From an uncultured Oscillospiraceae bacterium (lineage in GTDB: Bacteria > Bacillota > Clostridia > Oscillospirales > Acutalibacteraceae): 64,000 nt of DNA. The translations under genes were made by a program, and so were the position numbers. The stretch is from assembly GCA_900546265.1 (NCBI GenBank), contig URCA01000012.1, positions 1-64,000 of the forward strand. The letters are read 5' to 3'. A model generated the notes under the pieces. The model did no database searches. It was given only the letters and a program-made list of their open reading frames with translations, and had not been told where the DNA came from. The stretch's first letter is position 1; each line of letters begins with the position of its first letter. Below, one piece after another: positions 50,522-58,965 of this stretch.

Positions 50522-51640
50522 ATGCCAGAATATCAATTGGAACTCAAGCAGCTGGTGGACTATCCACGTTGCCGGATTTACCGAAAATTCATCCAGTCCC
50601 TGATCGCAGACCGAAACTTCCATTCTCATGGAGGTTCCGGTCTTTTTTATTATATCGTACTCTGTTCCCTCGTTAATTTCCGTTTTTCGTACCGGCGCAT
50701 TGAGCGCACATCCTACCTCGTCAGCCCCGGCGAATGGATCTGTACCTTGAACGACCTGACAGCCCAGCTGCGACTGAAGCGGCCCAGGCAGGCTCTGCAG
50801 ATGTTAGAGCGCCTACAAAAGCAGCACTATATCACCTTCAGCCTGCTGGCCCGCGGGCGGGTCGTTAAGTTTAAAATCACCGCCTGGCAGAAAAGCAACA
50901 CGGTACTTGACTATAATGCTCCCTGTCAAAAGGATGCCGGCTTTTTCTTCTTCCCTATTGCCATCCTGAACGAACTGATCGGCATGGGGAAATGCTCCGA
51001 ACTGGACATTCTTCTCGACCTATGGCTGCATACGGTGTACCGGGACGAACGGGTACGGGGCTCGGATAAGGGGCCGGTGGTCTACTACCGCAGCTGCACC
51101 GGCGAGCCATTTGTCAGCTACACCGAACTGGCGGAACGCTGGGGTGTTTCCCGTTCCACGGTCAGCCGTACCCTCAACAAGCTGGCTGAAAATGGCCATT
51201 TGACCCTGATCGCCGGAACCGGCAAAAAGGGTAGCGTCATTTACCTGAACAATTACCTGTCCACCATGTTTCAAATCTCGGATGTTCTAATTGACAAGGA
51301 GGAAATCGCCATGTCCCTATGCTTTCATATCCAAGCTCCCAAAAATCCGGGCAACCAAAACCAACTCGTACAGGAAAATCAAATCTGCGTTTCAGGCACG
51401 ATTCCCAGCGTTTCAAAATCGCACATTCCTCATATCCTGTCCAAAGTGGCATCCGTCCTGTATTCGCAAGGGATCCCGTGCTGTCGATGCCGGAATTCAC
51501 GGTATAAGTTATATCGTTATCCGGACGACTGCAGGAATAAGAAGGCGTTGGAACTGACCATCCATTGTGGAAACGGTCCGGCCTTATACCGATTTGAGCT
51601 GAACCTGACTGTCCGGCAGGAAGGGGGTGTTCGCCGATGA
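50522..51640 (+). CDS. ICE winged-helix DNA-binding protein
   Basis: 372 residues from this start; an in-frame ATG at 50474 with its own AGGAGG would add 16 residues. A winged helix-turn-helix of MarR/replication-initiator appearance lies near 200-235 (FVSYTELAERWGVSRSTVS, then TLNKLAENGHLTLI). The N-terminal part (PRCRIYRKFIQSLIADRNF) is typical of ICE-encoded proteins of this kind. Function is probably control of element replication or gene expression. The second AGGAGG lies 9 nt upstream of 50522. It overlaps the next gene by 4 nt. Confidence 0.75.
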   Translation: MPEYQLELKQLVDYPRCRIYRKFIQSLIADRNFHSHGGSGLFYYIVLCSLVNFRFSYRRIERTSYLVSPGEWICTLNDLTAQLRLKRPRQALQMLERLQKQHYITFSLLARGRVVKFKITAWQKSNTVLDYNAPCQKDAGFFFFPIAILNELIGMGKCSELDILLDLWLHTVYRDERVRGSDKGPVVYYRSCTGEPFVSYTELAERWGVSRSTVSRTLNKLAENGHLTLIAGTGKKGSVIYLNNYLSTMFQISDVLIDKEEIAMSLCFHIQAPKNPGNQNQLVQENQICVSGTIPSVSKSHIPHILSKVASVLYSQGIPCCRCRNSRYKLYRYPDDCRNKKALELTIHCGNGPALYRFELNLTVRQEGGVRR

Positions 51641-52185
51641 AAGAGCCACACACCGACAGGAAATTCACCAACCGGGCAGAGAATCCGCTGCTGCATGATA
51701 CCTGGAAACTGTTAAGCAGGTACAGAGATGTTACCTGGAGTCTGGAATTATCGGTACAGCAGATGAAAAAGAGCTTTGAGATTGAATACGGCACCAGTAT
51801 CGATGAATTTCTCGACAGCGTCTATCTAGCCGGCGCTGAACTGACCGGGACAAACATCGAGTACCAGGCCAAGTGCATCGAGCGCTCCAACAAAATGCTC
51901 AAACTGGTGGATTCCTCGATTGATCTGCTCCGAAATAAACACAAGAATGGGGAAACCTTCTACTGGGTTCTGTACTACACCTATCTCTCCCCGCAAGAGG
52001 TAGGGAGCGTACTGGACATCATCGAAGCAATCCGGCCGCATGTGAAGTACATTTCCTACCGAACCTATTACCGGTATCGCCGGGAGGCCATCGAAGCCCT
52101 CAGTAACGTGTTGTGGGGCTATACGTCCAGGGATTGTATGGAATTGCTGGAAAAGTTTTTTCCGGATAAGCAAACCGCCAAATAG
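51637..52185 (+). CDS. ICE protein, ArpU/sigma-like regulator candidate
   Basis: 182 residues, soluble. The C-terminal third (YISYRTYYRYRREAIEALSN) looks like the region-4-type helix-turn-helix of ArpU/RinA phage-late regulators; the rest is helical. The start codon overlaps the previous stop (ATGA), indicating coupling. The regulator role is inferred from this similarity only. Confidence 0.55.
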   Translation: MKEPHTDRKFTNRAENPLLHDTWKLLSRYRDVTWSLELSVQQMKKSFEIEYGTSIDEFLDSVYLAGAELTGTNIEYQAKCIERSNKMLKLVDSSIDLLRNKHKNGETFYWVLYYTYLSPQEVGSVLDIIEAIRPHVKYISYRTYYRYRREAIEALSNVLWGYTSRDCMELLEKFFPDKQTAK

Positions 52186-52246
52186 AATCTCCCTGTTCCA
52201 ACTCCGTTTTCCAACAAGTACCAGAAATTTATAAGGTAATATCGAG

Positions 52247-52273
52247 TATAATGAAAATCAGAACGTTTGTTTT
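52247..52273 (+). promoter_or_regulatory. Promoter and LexA-like box of dinB
   Basis: TATAAT (52247-52252) is followed by AGAACGTTTGTTTT (52260-52273), which matches 11 of 14 positions of the Gram-positive LexA consensus CGAACRNRYGTTYC. It would overlap the transcription start. The -35 is unclear. Confidence 0.45.
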
Positions 52274-52283
52274 TGGAGAGGAC

Positions 52284-53528
52284 ATGGAACGGATTATTTT
52301 ACATTCTGATATGAATAATTTTTACGCATCGGTCGAATGTCTATATCATCCGGAACTGAGGGGGAAACCGGTGGCCGTGGCCGGCGACCCGGAGGCCCGG
52401 CATGGTATTGTCCTGGCGAAAAACTACCCGGCCAAAGCCTGCGGCGTCCAGACGGGCGATCCTTTGTGGATGGCTCGGCAGAAATGCCCGGACATTGTGT
52501 TCACCCCGCCCCATTATGACCGCTATATGCAGTTTTCCACGGCGGCACGGGAAATCTACAGTGAATACACCGACCAGGTGGAACCCTACGGCCTGGACGA
52601 GTGTTGGCTCGATGTGACCGGCAGTATCGCCCTGTTCGGGGACGGCAGGGCGATTGCCGACGAGCTGCGGCGGCGCATCCGGCAGGAGCTGGGCGTCACC
52701 GCGTCGGTGGGTGTGAGCTACAACAAGATATTTGCCAAGCTCGGCAGCGATATGAAAAAGCCGGACGCCACTACTGTCATCACCAGCGAGCGGTTCAAAG
52801 AGATCGTCTGGCCGCTGCCGGTGAGCGACCTGCTGTATGTCGGCCGGGCGACCCATGCCAAGCTGAAACGGTACTGCATCAAGACCATCGGTGATCTTGC
52901 GGCCGCCGACCAGCGGTTTTTACAGCGTCTTCTCGGCCAAAACGGGATGATGCTCTGGTGCTTTGCCAACGGGCTGGATACCTCTCCGGTATCGAATATC
53001 GGCGCTAAGTCACTCATCCATTCCATCGGCAACAGTACCACCGCTCCACGGGATCTGGTAACCGACGAGGACATCAAAATCACCCTGTATGTGCTGTGCG
53101 AAAGCGTGTCTGCCCGGATGCGGGAGTATGATTTTGTATGCGATACCGTGCAGCTCGGTGTGCGGGACAACGAACTGCAAAGCTATGAGCGCCAGGGCAA
53201 GCTCCCGTATCCCAACCGGACAGCGAAAGCTCTGTTTGAAAAGGCGTTTGAACTGTACAAGCGAAACCATTTGTCCGGCAAGCCGGTGCGTTCCCTGAGT
53301 GTGCGGGCCTGCCGGCTGTCAGTACGAGAAAATGAGCAGCTTTCCCTTATGCCAGACGTGGCCGCCATTCAAAAGCAGGAGGAACTCGAAAGCGCGGTGG
53401 ACGCCCTGCGGAACCGGTTCGGTCATTTCTCTGTACAGCGGGGGCTTCTGTTGACAGATCTCCAACTTTCCAGCTTGAACCCCAAGGACGACCATGTGAT
53501 CCACCCGGAATCTTTCTTCAAAAGCTGA
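52284..53528 (+). CDS. dinB: DinB/UmuC-type DNA polymerase IV
   Basis: 414 residues, Y-family translesion polymerase. The palm metal site is visible in HSDMNNFYASVE and in YGLDECWLDVTGS. NYPAKACGVQTG and GVSYNKIFAKLGSDMKKPD are family motifs. The little-finger domain is C-terminal. It synthesises past damaged bases at the cost of mutations. GGAG 5 nt upstream supports ATG 52284. A LexA-like box precedes it. It is carried by the conjugative element next to an NHEJ block. Confidence 0.93.
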   Translation: MERIILHSDMNNFYASVECLYHPELRGKPVAVAGDPEARHGIVLAKNYPAKACGVQTGDPLWMARQKCPDIVFTPPHYDRYMQFSTAAREIYSEYTDQVEPYGLDECWLDVTGSIALFGDGRAIADELRRRIRQELGVTASVGVSYNKIFAKLGSDMKKPDATTVITSERFKEIVWPLPVSDLLYVGRATHAKLKRYCIKTIGDLAAADQRFLQRLLGQNGMMLWCFANGLDTSPVSNIGAKSLIHSIGNSTTAPRDLVTDEDIKITLYVLCESVSARMREYDFVCDTVQLGVRDNELQSYERQGKLPYPNRTAKALFEKAFELYKRNHLSGKPVRSLSVRACRLSVRENEQLSLMPDVAAIQKQEELESAVDALRNRFGHFSVQRGLLLTDLQLSSLNPKDDHVIHPESFFKS

Positions 53529-53558
53529 AGGGCGCCGTTGGCACGACGCCCTTCAGCT
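53526..53558. terminator. Bidirectional terminator between dinB and the repair block
   Basis: TGAAGGGCG pairs with CGCCCTTCA around a 12-nt loop; it separates convergent transcripts. Confidence 0.7.
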
Positions 53559-53582
53559 TTGCTTACACCATATTGTTTTATC

Positions 53583-54017
53583 TTACAAGAACTGCCGCAT
53601 ATCCGTGGCCAACTGTTCCTCCGGTTTGATGAGGCGTTTGGCGATGTCCTTGGATACCTCATCCGGCGTCGCATATTGGTTAAGATACCGGGAGAGAGAT
53701 TTGACCCCCATGTTGCAGCCGTCGGTCATCAGATCGGCGATGGTGTTGTCCGATTCGTCCATAACCAGTTTGACGTTGGTTTTCATCCAGGACATCCCTT
53801 TAGCCATGGCGTTGGGTTCCTTGCCGTCATCGTGATATTTGTCCAGGAGAATCTGGATTTCCTCTTTCAGCTTCTCGTGCTCGCTTTTGCATTCGGTCAG
53901 ATATTTCTTTAATTCTTCGCTGTGCGCATAATCCAGCACCTCGTCAATGGAGGAGACACCCATTTTGATCCCGGCGTCGCATTCCCGCAGCAGTTTGATG
54001 GTATCCTGTTCAATCAT
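53583..54017 (-). CDS. Helical protein of unknown function in the NHEJ block
   Basis: 144 residues, strongly helical with heptad-like acidic stretches (EELKKYLTECKSEHEKLKEEI), suggesting a four-helix bundle. Not firmly recognised; it resembles small ferritin-like/DUF2383-type proteins. Its start overlaps the end of the ligase gene by 8 nt, so it belongs to the Ku-ligase operon. Confidence 0.65.
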   Translation of the reverse strand: MIEQDTIKLLRECDAGIKMGVSSIDEVLDYAHSEELKKYLTECKSEHEKLKEEIQILLDKYHDDGKEPNAMAKGMSWMKTNVKLVMDESDNTIADLMTDGCNMGVKSLSRYLNQYATPDEVSKDIAKRLIKPEEQLATDMRQFL

Positions 54018-54990
54018 GATAATCCTCTCCTTTGTTCATAAAGGTTGTGCATTCCTCCGGTCGCTTATCCTCCCGCAGCCCCTTGAATACCGGCTGGCGC
54101 ATTCCGCCGCTTTGAGTTTTGTGCATATACTCCACCACGCAGATCAGCCGGGGCTCTACCCACCGGGCGTGCTCGTTGCCGTGGCCGGCCGAAACCGGTT
54201 CATCGAAAGGCGGGCGGAATGCCGGCGGCAGAGCTTGGATTTTGGCGAAGGCCGGGCCTCCCACTCCCAGGGTGACGTGTCCCTTATATTTCAGCTTTTC
54301 GTCGTCATACTGCCCCAGCACGATACTCGTCATGTGGTTATCCTTGGGTATCCACCCGCACACAACATAATCATCGTCCATGAGATTTTTCATCTTTAGC
54401 CAGCTTTTGGTGCGCTTGCCTTGGAAATATAAACTGTCTTGTTTTTTGGCGACAATGCCCTCCAGCCCCTGCTCCCTGGCAAGCTGGAACAGGGCCAGTG
54501 CCTGCCCGGCATCAAATACACGGGACACCGCCAACCGTTCCGATTCCGTCACCGCTTTTTGCAGGTACTCCTTGCGCTCGGTCAACGGCCGAAGGGTGAG
54601 GTCTTCTCCGTCATAATACAGGCAGTCGAACGCCACAAAGGTAGCCGGATATTTTTTTGCCTCCAGTTCGATTCGGTAGCGGTTGCTCATCAGGCTGCGG
54701 CGCTGGATGGTTTCAAAGCTGGGCTTGCCGTCCACCAGACAGAGCAGTTCCCCGTCCAGGACGCACCGCCTCTTTGCCTGCCGGTGGATCTTCGCCAGTT
54801 CCGGCACCTTGGGCAGCATCCGCACGTTTCGCTTGTTCCGAAGTTCTGTCCCGCCCTTCGGATCGAGGTAGGCTACACACCGTTCTCCGTCCCATTTCAT
54901 CTCGTAGAGATACTGTTCATCCGCAAACGGCTCCACATTTTCCGCGATGAGCATGGGAGCAATATGCTTTTCTTCAAACAGATCGCTCAT
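54010..54990 (-). CDS. ligD: ATP-dependent DNA ligase (LigD-type)
   Basis: 326 residues. The adenylation domain has the active-site lysine in YEMKWDGER (K32), motif III FVAFDCLYYDGEDL, motif IV LEGIVAKKQ and motif V SWLKMKNL; an OB-fold domain follows (to about 310). The ligase seals double-strand breaks with Ku in bacterial NHEJ. Polymerase and nuclease domains of full LigD are absent. It overlaps ku by 4 nt and the helical-protein gene by 8 nt. Confidence 0.9.
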   Translation of the reverse strand: MSDLFEEKHIAPMLIAENVEPFADEQYLYEMKWDGERCVAYLDPKGGTELRNKRNVRMLPKVPELAKIHRQAKRRCVLDGELLCLVDGKPSFETIQRRSLMSNRYRIELEAKKYPATFVAFDCLYYDGEDLTLRPLTERKEYLQKAVTESERLAVSRVFDAGQALALFQLAREQGLEGIVAKKQDSLYFQGKRTKSWLKMKNLMDDDYVVCGWIPKDNHMTSIVLGQYDDEKLKYKGHVTLGVGGPAFAKIQALPPAFRPPFDEPVSAGHGNEHARWVEPRLICVVEYMHKTQSGGMRQPVFKGLREDKRPEECTTFMNKGEDYHD

Positions 54991-55799
54991 GACGCGCTGG
55001 CCTTTTTACGCGAGCGCGGCTTTTTCGGCGGGGTATCCTTGTCTTTTGTCTGCTCCACCATCTGCTGAAGGGCGTCCATCAGGTTAATGATGTTGGCGGA
55101 CGGCTCCGCCGACGCGGCGGTGATCTCCTGATTATTCGCCTTGGCCTGGATAATCTCCCACAGCCGTTGCCGGTATTCGTCGTGGTATTTCGCCGGTTCA
55201 AAGGATTCTTTCATGCTGCTGATAACGGTTTTTCCCATAGTCAACTCCTGTTCCGACAGCTCCGGTTTGGCCGGTTCCTTGGGCATGGCTTTTACTTCGT
55301 CGCTATAAAACAGGGTTTCTACCAGAATACCGGTGTCAGTTGGAATCAGTACCATTAAATGCTCCGACTGGCCGATCACTCCCTTGGCGATGGCGACGGT
55401 ATTTTCTTCTTTCATACACCGCCGCAGCAGCTCATAGGCTTTGTCGCCGCCTGCTTCCGGTATGACGTGGTAGGTCTTGTCGAAGTAAATCGGCCGGATA
55501 TCGTGGATGTCCGCAAAGTGCAGAATGTGGATGGTCTTGTCTTTCTGCACCTTGGCCTTTTCAAAGTCCTCATCAGTGAGGGTCACATATTTGCCATCCT
55601 CAATTTCAAAGCCTTTGACAATATCCTGTGCAGATACCTCTTTTCCGCATTTGGAGCACACTTTCTTATATTTGACTCTTGAGCCGTCCTCCCGGCAAAG
55701 CTGGTTAAAATGGATGTCGTTATCCTGCGTCGCCGTATGCAGCGAGATCGGCACGTGAAGCAATCCGAAAGAGATTGCGCCTTTCATGGTTGCCGCCAT
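54987..55799 (-). CDS. ku: Ku DNA-end-binding protein
   Basis: 270 residues, full length for bacterial Ku. The N-terminal IFGLLHVPISLHT-like start (GAISFGLLHVPISLHTAT), a zinc-knuckle-like CSKCGKEV, and the ring core ending in the conserved helical EELVE-free segment (KYHDEYRQRLWEII) are followed by a basic tail (PPKKPRSRKKASAS). It binds broken ends and recruits the ligase. It starts 16 nt inside the 55-aa upstream gene. Confidence 0.92.
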   Translation of the reverse strand: MAATMKGAISFGLLHVPISLHTATQDNDIHFNQLCREDGSRVKYKKVCSKCGKEVSAQDIVKGFEIEDGKYVTLTDEDFEKAKVQKDKTIHILHFADIHDIRPIYFDKTYHVIPEAGGDKAYELLRRCMKEENTVAIAKGVIGQSEHLMVLIPTDTGILVETLFYSDEVKAMPKEPAKPELSEQELTMGKTVISSMKESFEPAKYHDEYRQRLWEIIQAKANNQEITAASAEPSANIINLMDALQQMVEQTKDKDTPPKKPRSRKKASAS

Positions 55800-55951
55800 T
55801 TTGTATGTCCTCCGTTCTGATGTACTGTATTTTCATCCAGCGGATACAGGGAAACCACCTGATCCCATTCCGGTGAGTATCCCATGTGCCATCGCCCGAT
55901 GTATTGGCCCAGGACGTCATAAAGCTCCGTGTCGAATTCTTCAGTCCACAT
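55784..55951 (-). CDS. 55-residue protein upstream of and overlapping ku
   Basis: A 55-residue open frame with ATG at 55951 and AGGGG 7 nt upstream; it begins MWTEEFDTELYDVLGQYIGR and contains MGYSPEWDQVVSLYP. Its stop lies 16 nt inside ku, so ku is probably coupled to it. It is acidic and Trp/Tyr-rich, with no recognised family. The arrangement and codon pattern support it as a real gene; its product could be a small partner of the repair system. Confidence 0.6.
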   Translation of the reverse strand: MWTEEFDTELYDVLGQYIGRWHMGYSPEWDQVVSLYPLDENTVHQNGGHTKWRQP

Positions 55952-55991
55952 AATAAAGCCCCTTGGATATAGTCTGCCGAAACAGCAGCAA

Positions 55992-56019
55992 ACTATACCC
56001 TGTTAAGTAGCTGGCACAA
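55992..56019 (-). promoter_or_regulatory. Promoter of the Ku-ligase block
   Basis: Minus strand TTGTGC (56019-56014), 16 nt, TATAGT (55997-55992). The -35 box overlaps the first TGGCAYA repeat. Confidence 0.5.
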
Positions 56020-56040
56020 TCATGGCATAAAAATGGCACA
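56012..56040. promoter_or_regulatory. Three TGGCAYA direct repeats at 11-bp spacing
   Basis: TGGCACA, TGGCATA and TGGCACA start at 56012, 56023 and 56034, exactly 11 bp apart. They lie between the divergent ku and conjugation promoters and overlap the ku -35, the form of a cooperative regulator operator. Confidence 0.6.
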
Positions 56041-56070
56041 GAAAAATCCGAAATCGATACGGTTTTGCGC

Positions 56071-56099
56071 TTGCCTCGTACAAGACGCCGTGCTATACT
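56071..56099 (+). promoter_or_regulatory. Promoter of the conjugation operon
   Basis: TTGCCT (56071-56076), 17 nt, TATACT (56094-56099), leading into two hairpins before the first transfer gene. Confidence 0.7.
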
Positions 56100-56137
56100 G
56101 AATACGCTTCAAGGTATATCCAAAAACAAATACAAAA

Positions 56138-56223
56138 CCTGAGACCGCCTTTTCATCAGGCGGTCTCTTTGTGTCGAACCGTCAAACAAGGCGCCCGCAT
56201 TTTTTGCAGGCGCCTTGTTTTTG
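56138..56223 (+). terminator. Tandem hairpins in the conjugation-operon leader
   Basis: GAGACCGCC pairs with GGCGGTCTC (56138-56165), and ACAAGGCGCC pairs with GGCGCCTTGT followed by a T run (56187-56223). The second has full terminator form, so transcription may be attenuated ahead of the transfer genes. Confidence 0.7.
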
Positions 56224-56266
56224 TGATATACCTTGTCGCCACATTTATATACAGGGAGGTTCCGTT

Positions 56267-56671
56267 TTGAAAGAGAAAATCCAAATTCACCAACAGCTGT
56301 ATTCCTCTTTCCCCAGTCGCTCCAAAAGGAGAAAACACCTGCTCACAGCCGTCCTAATCCTTTGCATGGCCGTGCTGTTCTGTCTTCCAGCTTTAGCAGT
56401 CGGTGAAACTGCTACACCAACGCTATGGGACAAGGCCAAAACTATTATGCAGGACGTTTATAACAAAATCCTTGGCATTTCCACCATCGCCGGGATCGTC
56501 GCCGCTTCCATTGCTCTGCTGCTCATGAACTTCAGCAAAAACGACCGCACGGTGGGTGAAAGTCGAGCCTGGCTCAAGCGCATTATCGTCAGCTGGGCAC
56601 TCTTGAACGGCTTGGGATTCATCATGAGTTATATTACGCCTTTCTTTGCCGACGGCAAATGGACACCGTAA
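56267..56671 (+). CDS. TrbC/VirB2-like conjugative pilin candidate
   Basis: 134 residues. A basic N-terminus and a signal-like helix (AVLILCMAVLFCLPALAV) are followed by two more hydrophobic helices (GISTIAGIVAASIALLLM and IIVSWALLNGLGFIMSYI), the layout of VirB2/TrbC-like pilins of Clostridial ICEs. The start is TTG 56267 with GGGAGG 7 nt upstream. It is the first gene of the rightward type IV secretion operon. Confidence 0.7.
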   Translation: MKEKIQIHQQLYSSFPSRSKRRKHLLTAVLILCMAVLFCLPALAVGETATPTLWDKAKTIMQDVYNKILGISTIAGIVAASIALLLMNFSKNDRTVGESRAWLKRIIVSWALLNGLGFIMSYITPFFADGKWTP

Positions 56672-56695
56672 TTTTAGAGAAAGCAGGCGATCTAT

Positions 56696-57265
56696 ATGTT
56701 TACATCCATTGAAGAATGGATTCGGCAGGTTATCGATCAACTGGCAGTAGGGCAGGACGTGTACCTAGCACCCGCCAGCGCTCCTATTCTTCCAGCAAGG
56801 GAAATCCACTTAGAAAAGGCATTTATTTCTGAAATTCCCGCAACCGGCAATACCATTCATATAAAGAAGGCAGACGGAGAAGTGCAGATAGTAGACGTGG
56901 ATGCAAGAAGCACGGCGTATCTGTATCTGGGCACAGTAGATATAGACGGAAAAATACAATCCTGGGTTTTTCTTTCCAAAGAAAAATTTTGGGCCTGGTG
57001 GGAATGGGTTATCCTGACGGACGAACTAAATCCCTATGTTAATTTTCGTCAAGGCTCCGTAGACGAAACGCCTACACTAAAGAATCTGCAAATAAGCCGG
57101 CTTATAGCAGACGCCCTTATCAACGACAACCTTCGTTATCAAAACATGGAATGTACAGGCTGTGAACGCAAAGATTCAGCGGACAAGTCTCTCTGTTCCA
57201 CATGTATCCGAAGCGGCGCGCTGATGGATCACTGGCAAGGGGAAAAGCGCTGGTATGAACCATGA
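56696..57265 (+). CDS. ICE protein of unknown function
   Basis: 189 residues, soluble, no signal peptide. A beta-rich N-terminal half (IHIKKADGEVQIVDVDA) is followed by a short C-terminal cysteine module (CTGCERKDSADKSLCSTC) that could bind zinc. Not recognised. It lies between the pilin-like and VirB6-like genes and is probably co-transcribed. Confidence 0.7.
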   Translation: MFTSIEEWIRQVIDQLAVGQDVYLAPASAPILPAREIHLEKAFISEIPATGNTIHIKKADGEVQIVDVDARSTAYLYLGTVDIDGKIQSWVFLSKEKFWAWWEWVILTDELNPYVNFRQGSVDETPTLKNLQISRLIADALINDNLRYQNMECTGCERKDSADKSLCSTCIRSGALMDHWQGEKRWYEP

Positions 57266-57325
57266 AAAAGTATCGCTGCTACAGAAGATGGGCGGCGTTC
57301 CCGATACGAATCAGGAGGATACACA

Positions 57326-58036
57326 ATGGGGATTCTGGACGGCATTGTAGCCTGGGTTGCGGAAAAAGTCATGGCTTGTCTCGATTTAGTTACCACCTCT
57401 GTGCTGGGGGCACTAGGGTGCAACATGGATGTTTTCATTCAATATTTTCCGGCTGCGGAAACGCTTTACGACGTCTTTGTTGCTATCGCTATCGGCTTGG
57501 TTTTGCTGAATCTGATATGGCAGCTTTTTAAAAACTTCGCCGGCGGCCTCGGACTGGAAGTGGAAGATCCCGGAAAACTTGTACTCCGTTCAGCCCTGTT
57601 TATCCTGCTGATCTATTTTTCGGATGAGATCGTCGATCTAGTTCTTAAAATCGGCGGAACGCCATATTCGTCGATTCTTACATCGACCCTTCCTCCCATT
57701 AACTTCGCTTCGTTTAATGCTGTTATCACTATGATATTAGGGGTTGTTGCCAATAGTGTCGTGCTAATTGTTTCGCTTGTTCTGGTATTGATGCTCGCAT
57801 GGAACTACATCAAACTGCTGTTTGAAGCGGCGGAACGCTATGTGCTGCTCGGCGTCTTGGTATATACTGCGCCGGTCGCATTCAGCATGGGAGCTTCCCA
57901 GTTGACGTCTGGAATTTTTAAAAGCTGGTGCCGCATGTTGGCAGGGCAGATGTTTCTGCTTTTGATGAACGCTTGGTGTCTGCGGCTGTTCACTTCTATG
58001 GTGGGCAGCTTCCTGGCAAATCCTTTGGGAATATAG
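57326..58036 (+). CDS. VirB6/TrbL-like membrane protein
   Basis: 236 residues with about five transmembrane segments (for example VFVAIAIGLVLLNLIWQL, SALFILLIYFSDEIVDLVL, SVVLIVSLVLVLMLAWNYI) and the family-typical AAERYVLLGVLVYTAPVAFS segment near 165-190. It would form part of the inner-membrane channel of the secretion apparatus. AGGAGG lies 8 nt before the ATG. Confidence 0.8.
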   Translation: MGILDGIVAWVAEKVMACLDLVTTSVLGALGCNMDVFIQYFPAAETLYDVFVAIAIGLVLLNLIWQLFKNFAGGLGLEVEDPGKLVLRSALFILLIYFSDEIVDLVLKIGGTPYSSILTSTLPPINFASFNAVITMILGVVANSVVLIVSLVLVLMLAWNYIKLLFEAAERYVLLGVLVYTAPVAFSMGASQLTSGIFKSWCRMLAGQMFLLLMNAWCLRLFTSMVGSFLANPLGI

Positions 58037-58044
58037 GGGGAATT

Positions 58045-58962
58045 ATGAAAAAGATAAAGCCGTTTATTTTTGCAACCGCCTTGTTTTTCATCCTGTCCTG
58101 TGTAGCGGTTGTTCCAGCCGCCGCCCTGACGGAAGAAGAAGTACAACAACAGGTTGCCACCGAGGGTAGTGCTGCTGTTACCGGGAATATTTTCATCTGG
58201 TTCCTCTGCGCCATTGCTTTCCTAAAGGTGTCCCAAAAGGTGGACAGCTTTATGAGCAGCCTTGGTATCAACGTCGGGCATACCGGCGGCAGCATGCTGG
58301 GCGAAGCCATGGTGGCAATGCGCGGCATAGGCTTAGCCGCCAAAGGGATAACCGGCAAAAGCTTCGGTTCGTCCGGCGGCGGGGGTGTGCCTGCTGACGA
58401 TGGCGGGAGCGCTGCCTTTGCTGGCGGTCTGGCGGGAATTGTGAGTCGGAAAGTCACACAGGGAGCCGCAGCAAGTGTCACCGGGCATGGCGGTCATTTT
58501 GCCAGCCGAAAAGCCTTTGAGTCTTCTCTGGCTAAAGGAGGCACTTTTGCTAACGGGGTCATCGGTTCTGTAGCAAGGGGCAACATCGCAAAAACCGGTT
58601 CTATAACTGGAGATACCGCTGTAAAAGCGTTCCAGTCGTACATAGGGATGCCCGGACAGGACGCAGACACCCCTCCGCTGTACAGCAACATGGAAATCGG
58701 CGGCGGGCGGATCACCGGCACAGAAACCTCTGCAGCCGCTCCGGAAGGAATCCCATTTGCCATGTATAGTGCCGAACAGTATATGGAGCCGGCCGGGGAT
58801 TTCCGCACGATATCTGCAGCTGACGGCTCAAGGTGGTATATGCAGTACGCTCAGGACACGGTAAAGCGGGAACCGTATGAGGCACCAGATGGAAAAATCA
58901 CCTACCATGAAAGCATTGTCAAGCAGATGCCCACCATGCCCCGCCGAAAGGATAAGGTGTGA
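58045..58962 (+). CDS. Glycine-rich ICE membrane protein
   Basis: 305 residues. A signal-like N-terminus (IKPFIFATALFFILSCVAVV) and one further hydrophobic segment (IFIWFLCAIAFLKVS) precede a Gly/Ser/Ala-rich central region and a more polar tail. Similar proteins follow VirB6 in Clostridial ICEs and are thought to help the mating channel; the role is inferred. AGGGGG lies upstream of the ATG, 8 nt after the VirB6 stop. Confidence 0.7.
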   Translation: MKKIKPFIFATALFFILSCVAVVPAAALTEEEVQQQVATEGSAAVTGNIFIWFLCAIAFLKVSQKVDSFMSSLGINVGHTGGSMLGEAMVAMRGIGLAAKGITGKSFGSSGGGGVPADDGGSAAFAGGLAGIVSRKVTQGAAASVTGHGGHFASRKAFESSLAKGGTFANGVIGSVARGNIAKTGSITGDTAVKAFQSYIGMPGQDADTPPLYSNMEIGGGRITGTETSAAAPEGIPFAMYSAEQYMEPAGDFRTISAADGSRWYMQYAQDTVKREPYEAPDGKITYHESIVKQMPTMPRRKDKV

Positions 58963-58965
58963 GCC

